64,000 nucleotides of DNA from Martinezella rhizogenes (GCF_027460065.1 NZ_JAPYZZ010000011.1:62001-126000); one strand, 5' to 3'; positions 18,118 to 27,843 are shown, counted from the stretch's first letter. Notes: generated by a model from the letters alone, not told the origin. Translations and numbers: made by a program.

Positions 18118-19656
18118 ATGTTACCGCCTGTACCGAAAATCGCGGCAGCCGATGCCGCCTATGGCACTCACTTACCGCTGACACCGCGTGCGCAGGTGAA
18201 GGAAGCCGTACCGCCGCAGACGAGCGATCCCACCCCTGAAAATAGCAGCAACCTTTTCGCCCGCGCCGCAATCGCCTCCCTTACCAGCGAATTCCAGCTT
18301 TCCCGCAGCACGGCAGTTCTGGCGGAAGCGCTGGGCAAGCTGATGAACCTGCCCAGGCGGGATGGCGAAGCCATAGAGACCTATGTGACGCGGCTGACGG
18401 AGGCCCTTCGCACCCTGCCTGCAGCCCAGCGCCAGGCGCTGGAACAGCAGGTCGGAAAAGCCCTGCAGGGCCTGACGCTTGCGATGCTCGCAGAAATCCT
18501 GAAACAGCCGACAGGGCCGGATGCCGCCCGGCTGGCATTGCTGATCGAGCTTTCTCGCTACAGGGGAATGGATCTTGCGACCAAGGCGGTCGTGTCTTCC
18601 TATCAGCAGAACAATCCCGCTCCTGCACAGCCCGTCCAGCCGAAACAGCCGAACGCTCCGAGCCAGAATGCGGAAAGCCGACAGAACCCGGCGGCGACGG
18701 CACAGCCGGCGAGTTCCGTGATAGCGAGCCGGCTGCTGCCCCTGCTCATCGGCCCGCTCGCCTTCAGCGGCGCAGCAGTGAAGGCCACGGTGGCGGCGCT
18801 GACCGCACAGCCGGATGCGCGCGCCCCTCTTGCCGCCCCGCCTGCCGACACAGCCGAACCGCCCAGCGATGCGACGAAACCCGGTGCGAGAACAGAAAAC
18901 ACGCTGCGTCCGCTTCCACCACAGCCGGACAGCGCGCTGCCCAAAGAAATCCCGGCAGAGCCGCGCCCGGCCAATCTGGGACGCGCGGAAGCGAGCGAGA
19001 CACGCCCTGCCCTTCCGCATCGCGAGATGATGAAGATCGAGCAGAAGGAAGCCCGCTTAGTCTCGCCGTCCATCGCCGGCCAAGCGGAGCGCGACGGCGA
19101 AACCGTCGCCAATCTCCTGCTGGCCGCCGCAACCGGCAAACTCCCCGCAAGAGAGAACACGACACAGCAGCTTCCCGTGGTGCCTGAAGGCGTTCCGGCG
19201 CAGCCTCTCGAAAACCAACCCGCCGAAAAAGCCGCCCTCGCCACGGCCGCAGTCCGCCCTTCAGGCGACGAAACTGAGACTACGGCCCATCGCTCCGATG
19301 CCCAACCGCTGCCCCGTGGCACATTGGATCCGGAAGCGAGAATGGCCATGCTGGAGCAATCGGCCTCGCAATCCCTGATCGCCGCTGCTCTCATAAAAGA
19401 CGGCACGCCGCTGCCGCTCGTCGCTTATCCCCCGGCGGACGAGGATCATGAATCGGAAACGCCACCCCGTGGCGGCGGCCCATTTTCCGAAGAGGAAGCG
19501 GAAGGCGAGGCTGACGCTGAAAATTCCGATGATCAGGGAGGAACGGAAGAACGTATCGCCGCCAATGACGCGATCGACGAGCAGGAAAGCACGCCCGCAG
19601 CGGCTTCCGACGACAGCGCGGAGAATTATTATCTCAAGATGAGCGGCATGCTCTGA
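18118..19656 (+). CDS. Uncharacterised Pro/Ala-rich protein
   Basis: This protein has 512 residues from the ATG at 18118, which has AGGAACGGAG upstream; the open frame reaches back to 17995 without a good start. Residues 40-165 look ordered and helical, with a segment LAEALGKLMNLPR followed by YVTRLTEALRTL that echoes the ALG/RL pattern of the first protein in the cluster. Residues 165-490 are rich in Pro, Ala, Gln and Glu and are likely disordered. It ends SDDSAENYYLKMSGML, which may be a diverged form of the DDNGLY tail. The length and Pro/Ala-rich middle recall hook-length or molecular-ruler proteins, but no flagellar gene is nearby. Confidence 0.7.
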   Translation: MLPPVPKIAAADAAYGTHLPLTPRAQVKEAVPPQTSDPTPENSSNLFARAAIASLTSEFQLSRSTAVLAEALGKLMNLPRRDGEAIETYVTRLTEALRTLPAAQRQALEQQVGKALQGLTLAMLAEILKQPTGPDAARLALLIELSRYRGMDLATKAVVSSYQQNNPAPAQPVQPKQPNAPSQNAESRQNPAATAQPASSVIASRLLPLLIGPLAFSGAAVKATVAALTAQPDARAPLAAPPADTAEPPSDATKPGARTENTLRPLPPQPDSALPKEIPAEPRPANLGRAEASETRPALPHREMMKIEQKEARLVSPSIAGQAERDGETVANLLLAAATGKLPARENTTQQLPVVPEGVPAQPLENQPAEKAALATAAVRPSGDETETTAHRSDAQPLPRGTLDPEARMAMLEQSASQSLIAAALIKDGTPLPLVAYPPADEDHESETPPRGGGPFSEEEAEGEADAENSDDQGGTEERIAANDAIDEQESTPAAASDDSAENYYLKMSGML

Positions 19657-19701
19657 GAAGAGCATCGCTGCGCCCGCCCATCCGCTTAACGTGAGACCAA
19701 T

Positions 19702-19730
19702 AAAAAACCCGCCGGAAATTCCGGCGGGTT
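19702..19730. terminator. Terminator of rpsA, also facing the Pro/Ala-rich gene
   Basis: AACCCGCCGG (19706-19715) pairs with CCGGCGGGTT (19721-19730) around a 5-nt loop. On the minus strand the stem runs into TTTTTT, which makes it the terminator of rpsA. On the plus strand it is followed by CTTCAT only. Confidence 0.85.
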
Positions 19731-19754
19731 CTTCATGTCAAAAGATCGAAGCGA

Positions 19755-21455
19755 TTATTCGCCGCGGTTCTTCAGAGCCGCGCCGAGGATGTCGCCGAGC
19801 GAAGCGCCCGAGTCGGACGAACCGAACTGTGCGACGGCTTCCTTCTCTTCAGCGATTTCCAGAGCCTTGATCGAAAGCATGACCTTGCGATCCTTCTTGG
19901 AGAAGTTGACGACGCGGGCGTCGAAAACCTGACCGACCGAGAAACGCTCCGGACGCTGATCGTCACGATCGCGTGCGAGGTCGTTGCGGCGGATGAAGGA
20001 GGTGATGTCCTCGTGGTTGACGAGCTTCACTTCCACGCCACCGTCGTTAACGGCGATGACTTCGCACGAAACGACTGCGTTCTTGCGCAGGTCGCCGGAG
20101 GTTGCGGCTTCACCGACAGCATCCTTGCCGAGCTGCTTGATGCCGAGCGAGATGCGTTCCTTCTCGACGTCAACATCGAGAACGACAGCCTTAACGACGT
20201 CACCCTTGTTGAACTCTTCGATGACCTGTTCGCCCGGACGGTTCCAGTCGAGATCCGACAGGTGAACCATGCCGTCAACATCGCCTTCGAGGCCAATGAA
20301 CAGGCCGAATTCGGTCTTGTTCTTGACTTCACCTTCAACTTCCGTGCCAGCCGGATGGCTGTAAGCGAATGCCTGCCACGGGTTTTCAAGCGTCTGCTTG
20401 AGACCGAGCGAGATACGGCGCTTGGACGGATCGACTTCGAGAACGACAACGTCGACTTCCTGGCTCGTGGACAGGATCTTGCCGGGATGTACGTTCTTCT
20501 TGGTCCAGGACATTTCGGAGATGTGGATCAGGCCTTCGATGCCCGGCTCCAGCTCAACGAATGCACCGTAGTCGGTGATGTTCGTGACCGTACCGGAGAT
20601 CTTCTTGCCAACCGGGTACTTGGCGGAGATGCCATCCCACGGATCGGACTCGAGCTGCTTCATGCCGAGCGAGATACGGTGGGTTTCCTGGTTGATGCGG
20701 ATGATCTGAACCTTGACCTGCTGGCCAATGTTGAGGATTTCCGAAGGATGGTTGACGCGGCGCCATGCCATGTCGGTAACGTGCAGCAGGCCGTCGATGC
20801 CGCCGAGGTCAACGAACGCACCGTAATCAGTGATGTTCTTGACGACGCCGTCAACAACCTGGCCTTCTTCGAGGTTCTGAACGATTTCAGAACGCTGCTC
20901 GGCGCGGGACTCTTCGAGAACCGTGCGGCGCGAAACGACGATGTTGCCGCGGCGCTTGTCCATCTTGAGGATTTCGAAGGGCTGCGGGTTGTGCATCAGC
21001 GGGGTAACGTCGCGGATCGGACGGATGTCGACCTGCGAACGCGGAAGGAAGGCAACAGCGCCGTCCAGATCGACGGTGAAACCACCCTTGACCTGGTTGA
21101 AGATGACGCCTTCGACGCGCTCGCCAGCTTCGAACTTGGCTTCGAGCTTGACCCAGCTTTCTTCGCGGCGAGCCTTCTCGCGCGACAGAACAGCTTCGCC
21201 GAGAGCGTTTTCGATGCGCTCGACGTAAACTTCGACTTCGTCGCCGACCTTCAGCGTGCCGTCCTTGGACTTCGCGCCGAATTCCTTGAGCGGAACACGA
21301 CCTTCGACCTTCAGACCGACGTCAACGATCGCGACGTCCTTCTCGATTGCCGTGACGATACCCTTGGCAACATAGCCTTCGGCAAGATCGTTGGAGGCAA
21401 AGGATTCTTCGAGAAGAGCTGCGAAATCGTCGCGCGTGGGGGTAGATACTGACAT
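19755..21455 (-). CDS. rpsA: 30S ribosomal protein S1
   Basis: S1 binds mRNA on the 30S subunit and is needed to load most messages. The protein has 566 residues from the ATG at 21455 (MSVSTPTRDDF) and contains six S1/OB-fold repeats, for example GIVTAIEKDVAIVDVGLK, GVVKNITDYGAFVDLGGIDG, GTVTNITDYGAFVELEPG and VEGEVKNKTEFGLFIGLEGD. Codon use is strongly biased, as expected for a highly expressed gene. It follows cmk on the same strand after a 169-nt gap, the conserved cmk-rpsA order. The C-terminal sequence is rich in Gly and Ala. Confidence 0.97.
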   Translation of the reverse strand: MSVSTPTRDDFAALLEESFASNDLAEGYVAKGIVTAIEKDVAIVDVGLKVEGRVPLKEFGAKSKDGTLKVGDEVEVYVERIENALGEAVLSREKARREESWVKLEAKFEAGERVEGVIFNQVKGGFTVDLDGAVAFLPRSQVDIRPIRDVTPLMHNPQPFEILKMDKRRGNIVVSRRTVLEESRAEQRSEIVQNLEEGQVVDGVVKNITDYGAFVDLGGIDGLLHVTDMAWRRVNHPSEILNIGQQVKVQIIRINQETHRISLGMKQLESDPWDGISAKYPVGKKISGTVTNITDYGAFVELEPGIEGLIHISEMSWTKKNVHPGKILSTSQEVDVVVLEVDPSKRRISLGLKQTLENPWQAFAYSHPAGTEVEGEVKNKTEFGLFIGLEGDVDGMVHLSDLDWNRPGEQVIEEFNKGDVVKAVVLDVDVEKERISLGIKQLGKDAVGEAATSGDLRKNAVVSCEVIAVNDGGVEVKLVNHEDITSFIRRNDLARDRDDQRPERFSVGQVFDARVVNFSKKDRKVMLSIKALEIAEEKEAVAQFGSSDSGASLGDILGAALKNRGE

Positions 21456-21624
21456 GAAATCTCCTGAATGCATCCGCACGGGGGCGAATACAAAGCGCCG
21501 GTGGGCTAGTGTTGTTGATACCCGAACCCATGCCCGCCTCTTCAAGAGGCTTTCCGGCGCAAGGACATGTCTTCAGGCAATTCCGGACTAAACGCGGGCG
21601 GCGGCAAGCCGTTCCGCGAAAAAC

Positions 21625-22257
21625 CTATCTCTTCAGGGCGGCGTCGATAATCGTGCGCGCGGCCTGAAACGCCGCCTCTATACTCATTTCCGACGTATCT
21701 AGCAAGTGCGCGTCTTCCGCCGGCCTCAACGGGCTGTCGGCGCGGCCCATGTCGCGCTCGTCGCGCTTTTTCACCTCGGCGAAAATGGCATCATAATCGT
21801 CATTACCACCATTGGCCAAAATTTCATCGTAACGGCGCCGCGCCCGCACATCGGCGGAGGCCGTGACGTAAAGCTTCACAGGCGCGTCAGGGCAGACCAC
21901 CGTGCCGATATCACGTCCGTCAAGCACCGTGCCCGGCTCCCTCAAGGCAAAAAGCTGCTGGGCCTTGACGAGCGCGCGCCTCACCGGCGTCATGACAGCA
22001 ATTTTCGAGGCCGCCTCGCCAATCTCGTGCCGGGATAAAACGGCGCGGTCGAGCCCCGCAAGGTCCAGTTCCAGCGCCATTTTTTCCGCAACCGCCTCGT
22101 TATCGAGCGGCAGGCCGGCATCCAGAAGCGCCTTGGCGGTTGCCCTGTAGGTCAGCCCTGTATCGAGATGATGAAAACCATAGGTCTCCGCGATCTTCCG
22201 CGAAAGAGTTCCTTTGCCCGCCGCAGCCGGCCCGTCTATGGCGATGGTAAAGGTCAT
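21625..22257 (-). CDS. cmk: Cytidylate kinase
   Basis: Cmk phosphorylates CMP and dCMP with ATP in the pyrimidine salvage and recycling pathway. The protein has 210 residues from the ATG at 22257. The P-loop is GPAAAGKGT at 9-17, the [12 protein letters not shown] substrate segment follows near 33-44, and [21 protein letters not shown] marks the CMP-binding region with the conserved DGRDIGT. It precedes rpsA, as in most proteobacteria. The aroA gene that often lies upstream of cmk in rhizobia is not present; the next gene is divergent. Confidence 0.96.
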   Translation of the reverse strand: MTFTIAIDGPAAAGKGTLSRKIAETYGFHHLDTGLTYRATAKALLDAGLPLDNEAVAEKMALELDLAGLDRAVLSRHEIGEAASKIAVMTPVRRALVKAQQLFALREPGTVLDGRDIGTVVCPDAPVKLYVTASADVRARRRYDEILANGGNDDYDAIFAEVKKRDERDMGRADSPLRPAEDAHLLDTSEMSIEAAFQAARTIIDAALKR

Positions 22258-22484
22258 GAAGCGTTCCGCCCGTGCATCCGTTATCAATATAATAAAGTGT
22301 GCACTGCCTCCCCTTTTTATATCAGCATTCACGCATAGGGCTTGCGCCAGGGGAGGCGGCACCCGAAGTTTGTCTTTGACACGAAAGAGCGCAACGATTA
22401 AGGGGACCGGCTATAAATTTTACCGTCTATGCCGGTTTTACGGCGTACACACCGAAACTCATTCGACAATTTGAGGCTTAGACA

Positions 22485-22874
22485 GTGGCAAAAGCGGAAC
22501 TTGGTACCAAGCGCACAGACCCCGATACCGGCAAGAAGTTCTACGATCTGAACCGCGATCCGGTCGTTTCTCCCTACACCGGCAAGTCCTGGCCGCTCTC
22601 CTTCTTCGAGGAAAGCACGGCTCAGGCCAAGATGGAGCAGGCTGAGGAAGAGGAAGTGGCGGAAGTCGACGCCGAAAACACGGAAGTCGAACTCGTGTCG
22701 CTGGAAGATGCCGATGGCGACAACAGCGGCGACGATATCCCTGATCTGGGCGACGACGACGATGATGTCGAAATCGACGACGACGACGACACCTTCCTCG
22801 AAACCGATGACGAAGATGATGATGACGACATGTCCGGCATCATCGGCGTACCGGGTGACGACGAAGAAGCTTGA
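22485..22874 (+). CDS. TIGR02300 family protein (FYDLN acid)
   Basis: This 129-residue protein belongs to the alphaproteobacterial TIGR02300 family of unknown function. The N-terminal 45 residues hold the conserved GTKRTDPDTGKKFYDLN segment (FYDLN at 19-23) and a Pro/Tyr-rich SPYTGKSWP, and the rest is very acidic, with long Asp runs from about residue 75. It starts with GTG at 22485 behind a GAGG site. It is divergent from cmk across 227 nt and is followed by a terminator and a tRNA gene. Confidence 0.9.
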   Translation: MAKAELGTKRTDPDTGKKFYDLNRDPVVSPYTGKSWPLSFFEESTAQAKMEQAEEEEVAEVDAENTEVELVSLEDADGDNSGDDIPDLGDDDDDVEIDDDDDTFLETDDEDDDDDMSGIIGVPGDDEEA

Positions 22875-22889
22875 TTTTACTTGATAATT

Positions 22890-22927
22890 CGGCCCGACGA
22901 CAAAAAAATGACGCCGGGCCGTTTTTT
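22890..22927 (+). terminator. Rho-independent terminator
   Basis: CGGCCCG (22890-22896) pairs with CGGGCCG (22915-22921) across an A-rich loop and is followed by six T. It ends the TIGR02300 gene. Confidence 0.85.
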
Positions 22928-23026
22928 ATGCTTGCACTCGCCGGAAAGCCGCAGTAGTAAGCCGCCACCGAACGGAACAACAACCGCTTCGGTTCCCGGA
23001 ACCGGAAGAAATGCCGGAACCCTTAT

Positions 23027-23102
<76 letters not shown>

Positions 23103-23177
23103 AATCTTCCCAGACAAAAATATACCCGATTAGACCAACCGGTTTATCACGTTGCGCAACGCGGCTTGAAGCAATTA

Positions 23178-23681
23178 TTATTGCAACAATGCCCGCACAT
23201 CCTGCCCGTTGATCCGGCACTCCAAAGACCGGGGCGTACTGCCCTCCGCCCCCATCTCGCGACATTCCAGATATCGGCCGCGCAGACGGTTCTGCAGCGC
23301 CTTGAAGGCGTTAAGGCCGCAGGCGTAACGGCGGCCGTCGGGGCCGGTGCAGACGCGGTTGCGTTCGATCTCCTCCACGCCGGCGAGGTGGAATTCCTCG
23401 CCCTTGAAGGTGAAGCGGCTGCTGGAGATCACCCGCAGGCGCTGATCGGCGTGCATTTTCAGCGGATAGAGATCAGGCGGCGTCGCAATACGCTCGTAAG
23501 TCTGGCTGCGAGGATCCACCCGCACCGGCGCGGTCGTCCACAGCAGTTCCGTATTGGCGGCCAGACCCGTCGGGGCAGAGGCCGCCTCACCATTGACAAG
23601 CGAGGCGATGCGGATGCCTGATATGCCAAGGCCAACGGCCAGGACGATCTGAAACAGCAAAATTGCGATCTGCCGGACCAT
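23178..23681 (-). CDS. Membrane-anchored or exported SNase-like protein
   Basis: This 167-residue protein starts with a hydrophobic segment (residues 5-25) that is a signal anchor or signal peptide. The C-terminal part has a pattern typical of rhizobial staphylococcal-nuclease-like (thermonuclease) proteins: FKGEEFHLAGVEEIERNRVC, then GRRYACGLNAFKALQNRLRG, with paired cysteines. The catalytic Arg/Glu set of true nucleases is not clearly complete, so it may have lost activity. It stands alone between the tRNA and the PAS gene. Confidence 0.65.
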   Translation of the reverse strand: MVRQIAILLFQIVLAVGLGISGIRIASLVNGEAASAPTGLAANTELLWTTAPVRVDPRSQTYERIATPPDLYPLKMHADQRLRVISSSRFTFKGEEFHLAGVEEIERNRVCTGPDGRRYACGLNAFKALQNRLRGRYLECREMGAEGSTPRSLECRINGQDVRALLQ

Positions 23682-23753
23682 GTCACCGCAACATCAAACA
23701 ATGAACGACATAAAATAGATGGGCCGCCTCATAAAGCCGCGGCCGGCTGCGTG

Positions 23754-24128
23754 TCACATCAATAAAACCTTGCCCGCGCTGACATCCCGCACCGTGCCCA
23801 TGGCCATGATCGGGATACGGTCGCCATCCAGGATCACTCTTCCCGTCGTCCGCAACCAGCGAAAACCGCCGGATTTGAGCCGAATGCGGTATTCCTGATC
23901 GTAGAACACGCCATTCGTCAGCGAATTATAAACCGCCTTGGCAACGCGGGCCCGCGAGCCGCTCTCGATCTGCGCGATGAAATCCTCGACCGGAATGCCG
24001 CGGGCGGCTTCTTCCGGGGAAAACTCACGCAGGCGGGCGGACACGGCATCCAGATAGACCAGATTTTGCCCGACGTTCCAAGTGTAGTAACCCACAAGTG
24101 TCTCTTCGAGAGATATGTTTTCCAGCAT
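23754..24128 (-). CDS. Single PAS-domain protein
   Basis: The protein has 124 residues from the ATG at 24128 (MLENISLEETL). It is essentially one PAS fold: GYYTWNVGQNLVYLDAVSARLREFSPEEAARGIPVEDFIAQI, then DQEYRIRLKSGGFRWLRTTGRVILDGD and GTVRDVSAGK at the end. It has no output domain such as a kinase or GGDEF. Such stand-alone PAS proteins are thought to act as sensor adaptors. It is divergent from nadQ across about 205 nt, but a link with NAD control is unproven. Confidence 0.8.
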   Translation of the reverse strand: MLENISLEETLVGYYTWNVGQNLVYLDAVSARLREFSPEEAARGIPVEDFIAQIESGSRARVAKAVYNSLTNGVFYDQEYRIRLKSGGFRWLRTTGRVILDGDRIPIMAMGTVRDVSAGKVLLM

Positions 24129-24333
24129 CGGCCTTCTACAGTCTGAAATGCTTGTGTCGGGTCTGTAACATACATGACGGCAGACGGCTAACCACAAGAA
24201 TTCATCCTTTTGTCTGATGAAATCCCGTTTCGCGCCGCCATTTATCGACAGGCCTTTTCGGCCGCCATGTTGGCGAAGCAACCTTCCTGTGCCAAGAAGG
24301 CTGATACCGCAGCCAGCGACCAGAGGAGCCGCC

Positions 24334-25236
24334 GTGACCATCGGGCTTGCCCATGCCGAACTCATCGCCGTCGTCACCGCCATCACCACGGATGAACCAC
24401 GCGTCATGACCGTTCGCGAAGGGGCGGCCCTTCCCTCGGGCCCGTTCGAATTCGGCCACAGGACGCTCCAGAGCGGGCTGCGGGAATGGATTCACGAACA
24501 GACCCATCACCCCGTCGGTTATCTCGAACAGCTCTATACTTTCGCCGATCGCGACCGCAACAACGAGATTCTGGGCGGCAGAACGATCTCCATCGGTTAT
24601 CTCGGTCTGGTGCGCGAGCAGGAGGCTTATGGCGGCAAAAGCGCCTTCTGGCACGGCTGGTACGAATATTTCCCGTGGGAAGACCATCGGCAAGGACGTC
24701 CTGATGTTCTCGACAGCGTCATCGACAGGCTGCGCGCCTGGGCCGATTCCGATCCCGCCAGCAGGGTGCAGCGTCACCTGCGCGCCGATTTCACCTTCGG
24801 GCTGGATGGCGGCGGCTGGAACGAGGAACTGACCCTGCAGCGTTACGAGCTGCTGTATGAGGCGGGACTGGTCGAGGAAGCGCAGGGCGAACCGCGGATC
24901 AATTTCGGCAGGCCGATGTTTGCCGACCACCGCCGCATCCTTGCCACCGGCATCGCCCGTCTGCGTGCCAAGATCAAATACCGGCCGGTGGTGTTCGAGT
25001 TGATGGCCGACAGCTTCACCCTGCTGCAATTGCAGCGCGCCATCGAGGCGCTGGCTGGGCTGACGCTGCACAAGCAGAATTTCCGCCGGCTGATCGAACA
25101 GCAGCAGCTGGTGGAAGAAACCGGTGACATGGCGACCGAAACCGGCGGCCGCCCGGCAAAGCTTTTCCGCTTCCGCCAGACCGTTCTCGATGAACGCGCC
25201 CTTTCCGGAACGAAACTGCCCCTCTCCCGCAATTGA
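24334..25236 (+). CDS. nadQ: NadQ-type NUDIX/winged-helix regulator of NAD biosynthesis
   Basis: This protein has 300 residues from the GTG at 24334, which has GAGGAG six bases upstream; the longer frame from 24217 has no good site. The N-terminal half is NUDIX-like (LREWIHEQTHHPVGYLEQLYTFADRDRN) and the C-terminal half is a winged helix (LLQLQRAIEALAGLTLHKQN then FRRLIEQQQLVEE). This layout and its place directly before nadABC match NadQ, the predicted NAD regulator of alphaproteobacteria. A catalytic NUDIX box is not intact, so it probably binds a NAD precursor or metabolite without hydrolysing it. Two matching operators lie between it and nadA. Confidence 0.82.
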   Translation: MTIGLAHAELIAVVTAITTDEPRVMTVREGAALPSGPFEFGHRTLQSGLREWIHEQTHHPVGYLEQLYTFADRDRNNEILGGRTISIGYLGLVREQEAYGGKSAFWHGWYEYFPWEDHRQGRPDVLDSVIDRLRAWADSDPASRVQRHLRADFTFGLDGGGWNEELTLQRYELLYEAGLVEEAQGEPRINFGRPMFADHRRILATGIARLRAKIKYRPVVFELMADSFTLLQLQRAIEALAGLTLHKQNFRRLIEQQQLVEETGDMATETGGRPAKLFRFRQTVLDERALSGTKLPLSRN

Positions 25237-25259
25237 CATATGCTCACAATGAGAATATG
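25237..25259. promoter_or_regulatory. NadQ operator, site 1
   Basis: The inverted repeat CATATGCTCA-CAA-TGAGAATATG has 10-bp arms with one mismatch. It starts directly after the nadQ stop codon and lies 47 nt upstream of the nadA start. Its core resembles site 2. Confidence 0.7.
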
Positions 25260-25272
25260 TGTTCGCACTAGA

Positions 25273-25291
25273 TATACTCAAAAAGAGTATA
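25273..25291. promoter_or_regulatory. NadQ operator, site 2
   Basis: TATACTC and GAGTATA form a perfect 7-bp inverted repeat with a 5-nt A-run spacer, 14 nt before the nadA GTG and next to its ribosome-binding site. Binding here would block translation-proximal transcription. Confidence 0.7.
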
Positions 25292-25305
25292 AATGGGAGA
25301 GCACC

Positions 25306-26277
25306 GTGAACGAGCAGATTTCCGCCGCCAGCCTTTATGACCGCGTCGCCCGTGTCATTCCCAAGGCCGAATGGATGGGCTTTCAGGATGATGTGGAGGC
25401 AATCCTTGAATTGAAGCGCAAGCGCAACGCCGTCATCCTCGCCCATAATTACCAGACACCGGAAATCTTCCACGGCGTCGCCGATATTGTCGGGGACAGT
25501 CTCGCCCTTGCCCGCAAGGCAATGGAGGTGGAAGCGGATGTGATCGTTCTGGCCGGCGTGCATTTCATGGCCGAGACGGCAAAGCTGCTCAATCCGGAAA
25601 AAACCGTGCTTATTCCGGATATGGCAGCTGGCTGCTCGCTCGCCGATTCCATCACGCCCGAAGACATCGCGCTTCTGCGCAAGGCCTATCCCGGCGTGCC
25701 CGTTGTCACCTATGTGAACACGTCAGCGGCGGTGAAGGCGGCGTCCGATATCTGCTGCACGTCAGGCAATGCCCGCCAGGTGGTGGAATCGCTCGGCGTG
25801 CCGCGCGTGCTGATGCTGCCGGATGAATATCTGGCGAAAAACGTCGCCAAGGAAACCAATGTCGAACTGATCGCCTGGCGTGGCCATTGCGAGGTACATG
25901 AGCTTTTCACCGCCGATGACATCAGGGAGCTGCGCGAAAGCCATCCCGGCGTTATCGTGCTGGCGCATCCCGAATGTCCGCCCGAGGTCGTAGACGCTGC
26001 GGATTTCTCCGGCTCCACCGCCGTCATGTCGGACTATGTCGGCCGCGAGCGCCCTGCCCGCGTGGTGCTTCTGACGGAATGCTCGATGAGCGACAATGTC
26101 GCCGTGCATCACCCCGATGTCGAATTCATCCGCCCCTGCAATCTCTGCCCGCATATGAAGCGCATCACGCTTGGCAATATCCGCACGGCACTGGAGGAAA
26201 ATCGCCATGAAGTGACGGTCGATCCAGCCATTGCCGGTGCCGCCCGTCGCGCCGTGGAAAGGATGCTGCAGATATGA
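25306..26277 (+). CDS. nadA: Quinolinate synthase
   Basis: NadA condenses iminoaspartate with dihydroxyacetone phosphate to quinolinate using a [4Fe-4S] cluster. The protein has 323 residues from the GTG at 25306 (GGGAGA upstream). Cluster ligands are C110 (GCSLAD), C195 (GHCEVH) and C281 (NLCPHM), and the substrate segment [15 protein letters not shown] is intact. It overlaps nadB by 4 nt and is the first gene of nadABC, directly after the tandem NadQ-type operators. Confidence 0.96.
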   Translation: MNEQISAASLYDRVARVIPKAEWMGFQDDVEAILELKRKRNAVILAHNYQTPEIFHGVADIVGDSLALARKAMEVEADVIVLAGVHFMAETAKLLNPEKTVLIPDMAAGCSLADSITPEDIALLRKAYPGVPVVTYVNTSAAVKAASDICCTSGNARQVVESLGVPRVLMLPDEYLAKNVAKETNVELIAWRGHCEVHELFTADDIRELRESHPGVIVLAHPECPPEVVDAADFSGSTAVMSDYVGRERPARVVLLTECSMSDNVAVHHPDVEFIRPCNLCPHMKRITLGNIRTALEENRHEVTVDPAIAGAARRAVERMLQI

Positions 26278-27842
26278 GCGAGTTTTTGCTGCAGCGGGAC
26301 TGGACGGTCATCGTCGGCAGCGGCATTGCCGGGCTGATGGCGGCGATGACGCTGGCGCCGCAGCCGGTGCTGCTTGTGACGCGCGGCGCGCTCGGCGGCG
26401 AAACCTCCAGCGCCTGGGCGCAGGGTGGCATCGCGGCCAGCCTCGGCCCTGACGACCGCGCGGCCCTTCATCTTGCCGATACACTCGCCGCGGGCGATGG
26501 CCTTTGTGATGAAGATCTGGCGGTTGGTATCGTTTCCGCCGCCCCCGCCGTCATCGATGCGCTGGAGCGGGCAGGCGTTCGCTTCGACCGGGACGCCGGC
26601 GGCAACTATGTCTTCGGGCTGGAAGCCGCCCATAGCCGGCGGCGCATTCTGCATGCCGAAGGCGACGGGTCGGGTGCGGCGATCGTCAGGGCTCTTGCGG
26701 ATGCCGTTCGCCGTACGCCTTCGATCACGGTTCTGGAAGGCACGGAAGTGCGCCGCCTGTTGACGGAAGACGGCGTCATCGCCGGTCTCGCCTGTGCCGG
26801 CCCGAACGGCAGCTTCCTTCTGCCGGCAAGCCGGGTCGTTCTCGCCACCGGCGGTCTCGGAGGGCTTTATGACGCCACGACCAATCCCTCCGGCAATTTC
26901 GGGCAGGGCATCATGCTCGCCGCCCGCGCCGGCGCCATCCTTGCCGACATGGAATTCGTGCAGTTTCACCCGACAGCACTTTCCTCTCCCCGGCGACCAC
27001 TGGCGCTGGTGAGCGAAGCGGTGCGGGGTGAAGGCGCACTGCTTCTCAATGAAAACGGCGAAAGGTTCATGGCGGCAGTGCCCGGCGCGGAACTGGCGTC
27101 GCGCGATATTGTCGCCCGCGCCATTCACCGTGAAATCCTGCGCGGCGGCAGGGTCTTTCTTGATGCCCGCCAGGCGCTCGGCTCCGGTTTTTCCAGCCGT
27201 TTCCCGTCCATCGACCTGCTTTGCCGCGAGGCGGGCATAGACCCCGCCCGCGAACTCGTGCCGGTCCGTCCGGCCGTGCATTACCACATGGGCGGCGTCG
27301 CCACTGATGATAAAGGCCGAAGCTCGGTGCCGGGCCTCTGGGTTGCGGGCGAAACCGCCTGCACCGGCCTTCACGGCGCAAACCGGCTTGCCAGCAACTC
27401 GCTGCTGGAGGCCGCCGCGATGGGCATGCGCGCGGCGCAGGATATTGCCGGCCGGCCCGCACCCGCGGCAAGACCGGCGACTGCCGTCTCGCCCAACGCG
27501 ACCGCTGATTTTTCGCCCGCCGATCTCACCGCTGTCAGGCCCATCGTTTCCCGTCATCTCGGCATTGTCAGACATGCCGCGGGATTGGCCGAAGCCATCA
27601 GGGACTTGCTGCCGCTTGCCGAGCGGAACGGCCCGGCATCCGACCCGGCGGTGGTCGCACTCTCCATCGCCGTCTTCGCGGCCCTGCGGAGGGAATCGCG
27701 CGGCGCGCATTTCCGTGACGATTTTCCCCAGAAAGACGCCAAGGCCATGAGACGCCGACTGAGCCTGAACGACGTCGTCACCGTCGCCCATGAGCTTTCT
27801 TCTTCCAGCCTTTCAACAGCCGGTTTCGCGCGGAGCGCCTGA
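26274..27842 (+). CDS. nadB: L-aspartate oxidase
   Basis: NadB oxidises L-aspartate to iminoaspartate with FAD, the first step of bacterial de novo NAD synthesis. The 522-residue protein has the FAD dinucleotide motif [12 protein letters not shown] at 13-24, [11 protein letters not shown] at 43-53, the QFHPT segment near residue 231 and [16 protein letters not shown] near 365. The start overlaps nadA (ATGA), and the stop is 1 nt before the nadC start, so the three genes are coupled. The C-terminal helical domain is complete. Confidence 0.96.
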   Translation: MSEFLLQRDWTVIVGSGIAGLMAAMTLAPQPVLLVTRGALGGETSSAWAQGGIAASLGPDDRAALHLADTLAAGDGLCDEDLAVGIVSAAPAVIDALERAGVRFDRDAGGNYVFGLEAAHSRRRILHAEGDGSGAAIVRALADAVRRTPSITVLEGTEVRRLLTEDGVIAGLACAGPNGSFLLPASRVVLATGGLGGLYDATTNPSGNFGQGIMLAARAGAILADMEFVQFHPTALSSPRRPLALVSEAVRGEGALLLNENGERFMAAVPGAELASRDIVARAIHREILRGGRVFLDARQALGSGFSSRFPSIDLLCREAGIDPARELVPVRPAVHYHMGGVATDDKGRSSVPGLWVAGETACTGLHGANRLASNSLLEAAAMGMRAAQDIAGRPAPAARPATAVSPNATADFSPADLTAVRPIVSRHLGIVRHAAGLAEAIRDLLPLAERNGPASDPAVVALSIAVFAALRRESRGAHFRDDFPQKDAKAMRRRLSLNDVVTVAHELSSSSLSTAGFARSA

Positions 27843-27843
27843 C

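Noticed and set aside
20013..21452. Plus-strand frame of 479 codons opposite rpsA
   Set aside because: It is antisense to six S1 repeats, with no ribosome-binding site or domain. The acidic residues come from the complement of biased rpsA codons.
26109..27791. Minus-strand frame of 560 codons opposite nadB
   Set aside because: It is antisense to nadB, has no domain and its composition is Arg/Gly/His-rich.
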